From assembly GCA_046590195.1 (NCBI GenBank), contig JBKJTP010000251.1, positions 1 to 6,889 on the forward strand: a stretch of 6,889 bases of DNA, written 5' to 3'. Each line of letters starts with the position of its first letter. Within the stretch, counting starts at the first letter, position 1. Under the pieces are notes generated by a model. It had not been told where the DNA came from, did not search any database, and saw only the letters and a list, made by a program, of their open reading frames with translations. The translations under genes were made by a program, and so were the position numbers. The stretch is from JBKJTP01 sp046590195 (GTDB lineage Bacteria > Bacteroidota > Ignavibacteria > Palsa-1295). This document shows positions 1 through 6,187 of this stretch, one piece after another.

Positions 1-1
1 C

Positions 2-649
2 CCTAATTGCTTTGATGGACTCCTGGTCACAGGTGGCACAGGCGGCAATTTAGGTGTGCGTATGCTTTCGCTCTCGCGACAGGGTGACCTGAGGGTGCCC
101 GGCGGCATCACGTTGGGTGGTGCATTCAATCTTGGACCCAATGGCAGCTTTGGTACGCAAGGTGCACCGATCCCAATGGTGTTCACCAGCAACCTCAGTA
201 CGGGTGGTCTTGAACTCGAAGACGATGGCGGGTTTCAAACCAGGATGCTCTCAGGCGATGTGGGAATGGACCAGCAACTCATGCTCCCAGCGAACGATCC
301 TGTGCCTGGCGCGACACTCTTTGTCTCCTCCGTAAGCTACAATCAAAATCAGTCTGAGGTCGCGTCCACGCTTGATTGGGTACGAGTGACCGACCGAGCT
401 GATGCCGTGACGATCCCGACGCTCCTTCCAAATGAGAGCGGCTATGCGTATATCTCATTGTCAACGATCCCGTCCGAGGGTACAGCTACGGTCTCGCCGA
501 TCGATGGGCTTCCAGACGGATTGATCATCGCATACGCCTTCACGAACTCCGATGGAAACGTGACGGTCGTCCTTCGCAACGTGTCGGTGGATCCGATCCA
601 GTCGTATGATCAGTCGTTCTTTGTGACTGTCATGCCTTACATCCACTGA
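2..649 (+). CDS. 3' end of a beta-rich, fibre- or adhesin-like protein (5' partial)
   Basis: The reading frame is open from base 2 to a TGA at 647-649, giving 215 residues with no upstream stop, so the gene starts before the window. The GTG at 56 and ATG at 62 are internal codons. The first ~65 residues are rich in Gly with short hydrophobic repeats (GDLRVPGGITLGG, then NLGPNGSFG), like the shaft of phage tail fibres and bacterial adhesins. The last ~84 residues (about 395-646) alternate hydrophobic and polar residues, with a late VTVVLRNVS stretch. That resembles small jelly-roll-like terminal domains in virion or surface proteins with a 'VTVRLxN' strand. There is no type IX sorting domain, no membrane segment and no catalytic motif. 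The NLR-like gene follows after 10 bases on the same strand, so cotranscription is likely. The coding call is firm. The fibre-like description rests on sequence character only; a generic extracellular beta-sandwich protein is the main alternative. Confidence 0.8.
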   Translation, partial: PNCFDGLLVTGGTGGNLGVRMLSLSRQGDLRVPGGITLGGAFNLGPNGSFGTQGAPIPMVFTSNLSTGGLELEDDGGFQTRMLSGDVGMDQQLMLPANDPVPGATLFVSSVSYNQNQSEVASTLDWVRVTDRADAVTIPTLLPNESGYAYISLSTIPSEGTATVSPIDGLPDGLIIAYAFTNSDGNVTVVLRNVSVDPIQSYDQSFFVTVMPYIH

Positions 650-659
650 GCACTGTAAG

Positions 660-3600
660 ATGATGGATGAGTTCAGGGTATTCATCTCATCCACGTTTCG
701 CGATCTTCAGGCAGAGCGCGCGCATCTGCTTAACAGGATCTTTCCTGAACTACGTCAGCGAGCTCGGGAAGCCGGTGCGGAATTCACCGAGATCGATTTG
801 CGATGGGGGCTGACAACCGAAGATGCTGAGCACGGACGCGTCATTAGGCTGTGTCTTGAAGAAGTAGAGCGATGCCCATTCTTCATCGGTATACTTGGTG
901 ACCGCTTTGGTTGGGTGCCAACGATCGATGATATTCGTAAAGATCCGCTACTGATCCAGAAGTATCCCTGGCTCGAGCAGGCCGCGCTCGAAGGATGGAG
1001 CGTGACCGAATCGGAGATGTATCTCGGTGCGCTATCGGACAATCTAGACTCTCATACTGGCAATGACCGAGTCGCAAGATTCTATGCAAAGCAGCCGATA
1101 ACTTCGGAGCTAACGAGGCTTTACAACAAGATCCAGGATGCTGGCCACAGTGTAGCATTATTTGGATCGCCCGAAGAACTGGGCACTCTCATCCGCGCCG
1201 ATTGGCTCGACATCATTCATTCTGTTGAAGAACAGGTAGAGCGCCTCGATCCACAAGCCGCGGCACACGAAGCGTTCGCAAAGAATCGTCTCCGAGCGTA
1301 TATTCCTCCCTACAAGAAGGTGGAGATGATTGCGCAAACGCTCAACGACGGGAAGAGTCTGATCCTTCGCGCTGAATCAGGATATGGGAAAAGCTCTCTC
1401 TCTGCATTCCTACAGGCGAATGCAAGTACACTCTTTCCTGAGCTACGGGTCTTTACCCACTTTGCAGGAGCCTCGCTCGAGAGTGTTTCCTTGCGGTCGA
1501 TCGTGTCCAGAATGCGATCGCAATTTGAAGAGGTCGGCGTTGATCATCCGATTGGGAATGAAGCCATGGACCCGGCCGCTTCCTTGCAAAATTCGCTGGA
1601 GCAGATCGAACGGCCAACGCTTCTCCTACTTGACGCGGTCGATCAATTGCAGTTGATCGAATCAGAATTGCATTGGCTTCCCGCAGTCTTGCCAAAGCAT
1701 GTGAGAGTGTTGATCACGTGTACGGCTCAGCACTTCGAGCACAAGCTTCAGTATCGACAGGAGGCCCTGATCGAACTGGGCGCATTGCCCGCCTCGAGCA
1801 AAGCACTTATCATCGAGGAGTATTTTCGAGGGTATGCCAAGCAATTGCCGCAGAAAGTAGCGCTGCAAATTGTTCATGCCGAAGCAACCTCAAATCCCAT
1901 CTATCTTCGGATCCTTCTGGAGGAACTGAGGTTGTTTGGCGATCATGAATCGCTGTCGTCACGGACACAGAAATACTTATCCGCAAAGAGTGTCCGTGAG
2001 CTGTTAACGCTTGTCCTGACAAGGTTAGAAAGTGATTTTTCCACTGAGTTGGTCGGCTCCGTTATGGGAAGTCTTGCTATCGTCCGTGGAGGATTGACTG
2101 AGCATGAACTCGAAGCGTTGGCCTCAGGTGATAGTACGGCAGTTGATCCGCTAGCGATCACCTCATTGGTCCATGCACTAGAGTACCATCTGATCCGGCG
2201 CGAGGGGTTGCTCGGCTATTTCCACGCGCACATTGAGCAGGCAGCACACGATCGATATCTGTCCGATCGGGATGCGAAGTTGCACATTGGTGGATCTGTC
2301 GAGAAGCTGTTTCCGGATCGAAGCGAAGAACGGTCTGTCCGAGAATTAGCACATCTCTACGACACGCTTGATAGGTTTGCCGATCAACTTGCGCTGTTGA
2401 CCGATCTCAAAGCCTTGCCCATCCTGTCCAGCACTGCGCATGAGTTTGAGTCGCATCGCTACTGGCAACGCCTCGAACAGAGTCTTCCAGTGACAATGGA
2501 AGGTGAGTATCGCAAAACAATTCAATTCATCTTCGAAACTGGGAGTGACGCTGCGGTAGCTGGCAAGCTAGGAATGCATCTCGTCAATGCAGGCAGACTT
2601 CAAGGCGGTAAAGAACTTCTGCAATTTGCTACTGAACTTGCTTCCATAAATCATGTGCCTGAGACAGACCAGGCAAGTTTATTCAGAAGTTATGCGCTTG
2701 GAGCTACATTAGCGGGCGATCTGAAAGCCGCCCTTTCTAGTATCGAGATCGCACAGCAACTAGTCGAGACGCAAGATCTGCTATCGGGTGCAGATGTGCG
2801 ATACGTCCACGCTCACACATTGTTCGAGCTTGGGAGATATGCAGAGGCTGAACCGATCGCCGCAGCAGCGTATCGATCATTTGTCGAATTGTTTGGTGAG
2901 CGGGACTCAAGGTCGATCGAAGCGCAGATGGGTCTGGCCAATGTGCTGCGTGAGCTCGGTAGGCACAAAGAGGCAGAGCAGATCCAACGAGATGTCTTGC
3001 ACCTACGGATCTTAACAGAGGGTCAGCATTCGGTTGCTGCTGCAACAGCGATGAATGACTTGGGGACGTTCCTCCGTCGATTCACAACAAGGCTCGATGA
3101 GGCAGAAGAATTAGCACGTCGATCGCTGAAGATATTGACCGATATGCTGGGACCGATTCATCCGAACCGATGCACTGCACTTGGTAATCTCGCAGTACTA
3201 CTGAGAGATCGCGGCAAGCTCGATGAATGCAAGCCACTCTACGAAGAGGCGATCGATCTTGAGTTCAAGCTGCACGGACCGCGACATCCGAAGACTGCAA
3301 CAGCGCTGCATAACTACGCAGCATTCCTCTCTTCGAAGGGAGAACTGGAAGAGGCTGGCAGTCGGTTTCAGACAGTGCTGCGACTCCGCGAAGAGATACT
3401 CGGCGAAACGCACGCGGAGACGATCGCTACGATGATAATGCTCGGTGCTACGCATTACCGATCGCAGCGATTCGATGAGGCCGAACTGGTGCTCAGCCGC
3501 GCGGCAAACCTGCTCAAAGTGATCGACAAGACACATTCTCGGGTTGGGGTGACGATGAATTGGCTCGGTAGGGTTAAGACGGCCAAAGGGGATTTACCGA

Positions 3601-3854
3601 TTGCCCGCGATTGTTTTGAGGAGGCGCTCGAGATACGGTTGCGCGATCTGGGTCTCCAAGACCCCTTCACAGCCGATACGCAGCTCAGCCTTGGGAAGAT
3701 CTACGCTGCCCTCGGGGAACCTGCCAAAGCAAAACTGTATCTGGAGCAGGCGAAGGTGTGTTTGCTCAATGCGGTGGGTCCCGACGACCCCCGAACGGCT
3801 GAGGTTCTAGCCCAGCTCGCGGTTCTTCCTGCGGGCTTAGGTGTTGCCTCGTAG
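660..3854 (+). CDS. NLR-like STAND protein: DUF4062 - NACHT-type ATPase - TPR (nephrocystin-3/TEP1-like architecture)
   Basis: This is a 1064-residue predicted cytoplasmic protein with no signal peptide or membrane segment. Residues ~5-90 are DUF4062, recognised by VFISSTFRDLQAER, FTEIDLRWG (42-50) and FFIGILGDRFGWVP (74-87). Residues ~115-195 (SVTESEM, FYAKQP, SPEELG) match the linker usual in this family. The ATPase spans ~215-430, with Walker A AESGYGKS (238-245), Walker B LLLLDAVDQL (321-330), a sensor-1-like VLITCT (349-354) and the family signature NPIYLRILLEELRLFG (412-427). A winged-helix-like segment follows (~440-535), including GLTEHELEAL and FHAHIEQAAHDRYL. Helical and TPR-like sequence runs from ~620 to the end, with at least eight kinesin-light-chain/nephrocystin-type TPRs from ~709. 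STAND proteins of this layout are nucleotide-driven switches: the repeats sense or scaffold, and the N-terminal module signals. Bacterial relatives include anti-phage NLRs (Avs, bNACHT), but function here is inferred. Tandem ATGs at 660 and 663 leave a one-codon ambiguity in the start. No clear Shine-Dalgarno is present. The first Walker A glycine is alanine. Confidence 0.95.
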   Translation: MMDEFRVFISSTFRDLQAERAHLLNRIFPELRQRAREAGAEFTEIDLRWGLTTEDAEHGRVIRLCLEEVERCPFFIGILGDRFGWVPTIDDIRKDPLLIQKYPWLEQAALEGWSVTESEMYLGALSDNLDSHTGNDRVARFYAKQPITSELTRLYNKIQDAGHSVALFGSPEELGTLIRADWLDIIHSVEEQVERLDPQAAAHEAFAKNRLRAYIPPYKKVEMIAQTLNDGKSLILRAESGYGKSSLSAFLQANASTLFPELRVFTHFAGASLESVSLRSIVSRMRSQFEEVGVDHPIGNEAMDPAASLQNSLEQIERPTLLLLDAVDQLQLIESELHWLPAVLPKHVRVLITCTAQHFEHKLQYRQEALIELGALPASSKALIIEEYFRGYAKQLPQKVALQIVHAEATSNPIYLRILLEELRLFGDHESLSSRTQKYLSAKSVRELLTLVLTRLESDFSTELVGSVMGSLAIVRGGLTEHELEALASGDSTAVDPLAITSLVHALEYHLIRREGLLGYFHAHIEQAAHDRYLSDRDAKLHIGGSVEKLFPDRSEERSVRELAHLYDTLDRFADQLALLTDLKALPILSSTAHEFESHRYWQRLEQSLPVTMEGEYRKTIQFIFETGSDAAVAGKLGMHLVNAGRLQGGKELLQFATELASINHVPETDQASLFRSYALGATLAGDLKAALSSIEIAQQLVETQDLLSGADVRYVHAHTLFELGRYAEAEPIAAAAYRSFVELFGERDSRSIEAQMGLANVLRELGRHKEAEQIQRDVLHLRILTEGQHSVAAATAMNDLGTFLRRFTTRLDEAEELARRSLKILTDMLGPIHPNRCTALGNLAVLLRDRGKLDECKPLYEEAIDLEFKLHGPRHPKTATALHNYAAFLSSKGELEEAGSRFQTVLRLREEILGETHAETIATMIMLGATHYRSQRFDEAELVLSRAANLLKVIDKTHSRVGVTMNWLGRVKTAKGDLPIARDCFEEALEIRLRDLGLQDPFTADTQLSLGKIYAALGEPAKAKLYLEQAKVCLLNAVGPDDPRTAEVLAQLAVLPAGLGVAS
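2784..3797 (+). repeat. Array of at least eight TPR-coding repeats inside the NLR-like gene
   Basis: Residues ~709-1046 of the NLR-like protein fall into units of 41-44 residues. Breaks lie near 752, 793, 837, 879, 921, 962 and 1004. Each unit carries the TPR pattern of small residues (LG/LA, then G..AEA) and many end in a G-x-x-H-P-x-T/R link (GPIHPNR, GPRHPKT, GETHAET, GPDDPRT). This is the 42-residue kinesin-light-chain/nephrocystin-3 type (TPR_10/TPR_12), longer than the canonical 34. The third unit has a two-residue insertion (RRFTTRLDEAEE). The units are well diverged, with no long identical DNA stretch between them. The array therefore looks old rather than recently expanded. Weaker TPR-like sequence continues upstream to ~residue 634. 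Confidence 0.85.
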
Positions 3855-3873
3855 GGGTGTCCCGCCTTATTCT

Positions 3874-3881
3874 TATTTTTA
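3874..3881 (+). promoter_or_regulatory. Possible Bacteroidota-type -7 element upstream of the secreted-protein gene
   Basis: TATTTTTA lies in the 80-base gap before the ATG at 3935 and matches seven of eight positions of the Bacteroidota -7 consensus TAnnTTTG (two of them unconstrained). It would give a leader of roughly 45 bases. The only nearby upstream TTG (3844-3846) is about 27 bases away, farther than the usual spacing to a -33 element, so support is weak. The element could be a chance AT-rich run. Confidence 0.22.
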
Positions 3882-3934
3882 CACAGATCATTCAGCCGCT
3901 CCCTCCAGGGCGTCATCAACTATCTACAACTCTC

Positions 3935-5782
3935 ATGAAGCATCCGCTACGGTTATTCAGTGTGCTGATCCTGCTGGTCATGGCAGGCTCAGTCTCGAGC
4001 GCATTCGCGCAATCGACCAGGTTCGCATTCGTCAACAAAGAGCGCACCCTGATCTTTATCCACGAAGGTGATCAGAAGGATACGTTGTTCTTACCGGTAC
4101 CCGCACAGAAGTTCAGAGCAGAGCGCATCGCAGTGCTAGGTTCGACGAGCGATGGCAAGTCGCTGCTTGTTGCTGGCCAGATCTACTATGCAGCGATCGG
4201 TAGCGGTGCACAAGCGATGGTACAGGGCTTCTTCCGCATTCCGATCCCAGAGCACGGCAAGCAACTCGACTATACAACGTTGCTCACTCAAGGTAAGATA
4301 TTGCGTCAGGTTTATGAAGATGCAACCAAGATCCTGCCTCTCGGCGTGATCACACCAGATGGACAGCGCTGGTTCGGCACATGGATGTCGTCGGCTCCGA
4401 ATAATCCTGCGTTCACAGTCTATCACGGCCGCTTCGATCAGAATGGCGATCTTACGACGACCGATTCTGCCGTCGTCACAGGTGCCGCTGCGTTCGATGC
4501 TGGATACCATATGTCAAACTTGACGACGACCGAGGACGGCGTGAAGCTGTTGTTTGTCGTTGTCGATAAGCTGACAAGCGGTGGCCTCAACCGCGCACGT
4601 ATCGGGCGTTGGGTGCCTGGCGAAGAAGTTGCGTTCACAGGGGATGGGAGCTTGACCGCTCAGATGAACAGCGTCATCGGCGGTAGTGCACCGGTCACGG
4701 ACAAGGCATTCGGATTTGCAGTTCGTGGTGTCGGTTCGACAGATGCTGCAAAGTTGCAATTCGCTGTCGTTACGCAGTCCAACAACGACGAGATCAAGAT
4801 CTACGAGATCCAGAATGTTGCGAACCCAGTACTCAATGCAAATTTTGTGAAGGGTACGATCACACGCTCTGCACTTCCTGGCAACCTGGATTTCTTTACG
4901 GGCTACACTGGCAATAATGGCGACGTCTATTCTGAAGCCCCACAACAAGGCAATGGTGGCGACATGATGTTCAGTCGTGATGGCTCGAAGCTCATCTTCG
5001 TGACACGCGAGTTTCCAGAAGATGTGACGATCCGTCCACAGAGCTCCGCGATCTTCGAGTACGGCTTGAATTCCGGCGAGATCAATTTGCTCTACAACGA
5101 TGAGGCTCGAGAAGAGCGCCAGCCGATCTTCGTTGATGGTACGGGTATCATTCCTGAGCCAGAGCAAGTGATCACGGTGACTCCGAATACGATCAACTTC
5201 GGTACTGTGTTGGTGCCGGCAACAAAGACCAATACGTTCACGATCACCAACACTGGTACGGTCGATGCGAATATCACTGGTGTGTCGCTCGGCTCAGCAC
5301 CGGAGTTCACGATCACAGCGAATTCGGTAGGTGCTACTGCTCCGTATGCATTTTCGCTTGCGCCAAATGCGACTGCAACGTTCGATGTCACATTTACACC
5401 GACTGTAAAGGGTACAACGACAAGCTCGTTCGTTGTGACGTGGGATACCGATAAGTCGCTCACGCAGACGATCACCGGTACTGGCGATTTAGATGCAGGA
5501 TCTGTCGCTCGCGACTACCAGGAAGTCTTCACGTTCAGCGTGGCGCCGAACCCAGTACAAGGTGCAGCGGTCATCTCGCTCAATGGTGTTGAGACTTCGA
5601 ACGTATCTCTCGAGCTCGTCGATGCAACAGGCCGAGCAGTGTGGTCGGCATCATCAAAGCTCAATGTAGGTGCAACCTCGACATTCGATCTGAATGCGCA
5701 GAACCTCGCAGCAGGCAGCTACTTCCTCGTCGTTCGTGCTGCTGATGTGCAGGCGGTAGGGCAAGTTATGATCACGAAGTGA
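3935..5782 (+). CDS. Secreted type IX cargo protein: propeller-like region, ASH/choice-of-anchor-D domain, T9SS sorting domain
   Basis: This is a 615-residue protein when started at the ATG at 3935. I chose that start because it places a textbook Sec signal peptide at the N-terminus: basic MKHPLR, a hydrophobic core, and cleavage after AFA (residue 25) before QS. The in-frame GTG at 3857 would put 26 residues ahead of the signal. Residues ~27-404 contain repeated 'DG.KLL.V' strands (TSDGKSLLVAG, TEDGVKLLFVV, SRDGSKLIFVT), as in TolB/PD40-like beta-propellers. Residues ~412-517 (PNTINFGTVLVPATKTNTFT, then LAPNATATFDVTFTPT) are an Ig-like ASH/HYDIN or choice-of-anchor-D domain. Residues ~531-615 match the type A type IX sorting domain (FSVAPNPVQG, LVDATGRAVW, LAAGSYFLVVR). 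The protein should therefore cross the outer membrane by T9SS and be released or anchored outside. Ligand and function are unknown. It lies 80 bases after the NLR-like gene and need not share its operon. Confidence 0.9.
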   Translation: MKHPLRLFSVLILLVMAGSVSSAFAQSTRFAFVNKERTLIFIHEGDQKDTLFLPVPAQKFRAERIAVLGSTSDGKSLLVAGQIYYAAIGSGAQAMVQGFFRIPIPEHGKQLDYTTLLTQGKILRQVYEDATKILPLGVITPDGQRWFGTWMSSAPNNPAFTVYHGRFDQNGDLTTTDSAVVTGAAAFDAGYHMSNLTTTEDGVKLLFVVVDKLTSGGLNRARIGRWVPGEEVAFTGDGSLTAQMNSVIGGSAPVTDKAFGFAVRGVGSTDAAKLQFAVVTQSNNDEIKIYEIQNVANPVLNANFVKGTITRSALPGNLDFFTGYTGNNGDVYSEAPQQGNGGDMMFSRDGSKLIFVTREFPEDVTIRPQSSAIFEYGLNSGEINLLYNDEAREERQPIFVDGTGIIPEPEQVITVTPNTINFGTVLVPATKTNTFTITNTGTVDANITGVSLGSAPEFTITANSVGATAPYAFSLAPNATATFDVTFTPTVKGTTTSSFVVTWDTDKSLTQTITGTGDLDAGSVARDYQEVFTFSVAPNPVQGAAVISLNGVETSNVSLELVDATGRAVWSASSKLNVGATSTFDLNAQNLAAGSYFLVVRAADVQAVGQVMITK

Positions 5783-5814
5783 CGTTAGCTAGCGTTCAGC
5801 GTCTAAATAGTCGC

Positions 5815-5848
5815 AAAGAAAAGGCTCGGCAGAACTGCCGAGCCTTTT
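5815..5848. terminator. Bidirectional intrinsic terminator between convergent genes
   Basis: AAGGCTCGGCAG (5821-5832) is exactly complementary to CTGCCGAGCCTT (5835-5846), giving an 11-bp stem with a GAAC loop. A TTTT run follows on the plus strand (5845-5848). An AAAGAAAA run precedes it (5815-5822), which becomes a T-rich tail on the minus strand. It lies 38 bases after the secreted-protein stop and 23 bases beyond the DUF721 stop on the other strand, so it can end both transcription units. The rest of the 87-base gap holds nothing else I recognise. Confidence 0.9.
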
Positions 5849-5869
5849 GTATTTGCTAATTCTGATTCG

Positions 5870-6154
5870 TTACTTCCAGACGATGTCTTTGACTTCGTAA
5901 GGGCCATGTGCTTTTACGATCTTCGCAAGGATCTCTGCCTTGCGCATCGTTAGCTCGTACTTCCAGACAGAGTTCGTTACCTTGACCTGCAGTACACCGT
6001 TCGCAAGCTTCTCGGGTGTTGTCACAGCAGCGACGCTTTCGCCAACGATCTCGTGCCAGTTCGTGATCACGGCATAGGTTCTGGCCTTCTTGTCGAGGCC
6101 AAACTCCTTCAGTGTGTCACGCATGACTGCGTTGAGTTTTACGATGCGAGCCAT
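5870..6154 (-). CDS. DUF721 / DciA-like protein
   Basis: This 94-residue basic protein runs from an ATG at 6154 to a TAA at 5870. The family pattern is clear: W-H-E-I-V-G at residues 33-38, V..VTTP at 41-47, NGVLQVKVTNSVWKYEL at 52-68, then a lysine-rich helix. The length is normal for the short DUF721 proteins of Bacteroidota. DciA members of the family are linked to loading the replicative helicase DnaB at the origin. The small proteins found beside recF are assigned to the same family, but this one is not shown to be a loader. The gene begins 33 bases after the recF stop on the same strand, the usual recF-DUF721 arrangement in this phylum, so cotranscription with recF is likely. No clear Shine-Dalgarno precedes the ATG. 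The family call is strong; the helicase-loading role is by homology. Confidence 0.88.
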   Translation of the reverse strand: MARIVKLNAVMRDTLKEFGLDKKARTYAVITNWHEIVGESVAAVTTPEKLANGVLQVKVTNSVWKYELTMRKAEILAKIVKAHGPYEVKDIVWK

Positions 6155-6187
6155 GTAGCGTAGGTAGTCAATACAGTTTGTTGATGC

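Noticed and set aside
56..64. GTG at 56 or ATG at 62 as the true start of the first gene
   Set aside because: The frame is open back to base 2 and the upstream residues (VTGGTGGNLG) continue the same Gly-rich character. No promoter or ribosome binding site is visible.
3901..3910. CCCTCCAGGG inverted repeat upstream of the ATG at 3935
   Set aside because: A four-base stem with a two-base loop is too small to be a meaningful hairpin or operator.
3857..3934. GTG at 3857 as the start of the secreted protein, nearly touching the NLR-like stop
   Set aside because: It would place 26 extra residues before a normal Sec signal peptide. The ATG at 3935 gives a correctly placed signal with an AFA-Q cleavage site.
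4514..5167. A 217-codon open frame on the minus strand inside the secreted-protein gene
   Set aside because: It lies wholly antisense to a well-supported gene with signal peptide, ASH and sorting domains. Its translation shows no recognisable motif. It is best explained as a shadow of the codon pattern.
5784..5797. Near-palindrome ACGTTAGCTAGCGT just after the secreted-protein stop
   Set aside because: It is short and imperfect, lies close to a clear terminator and does not match an operator I know.
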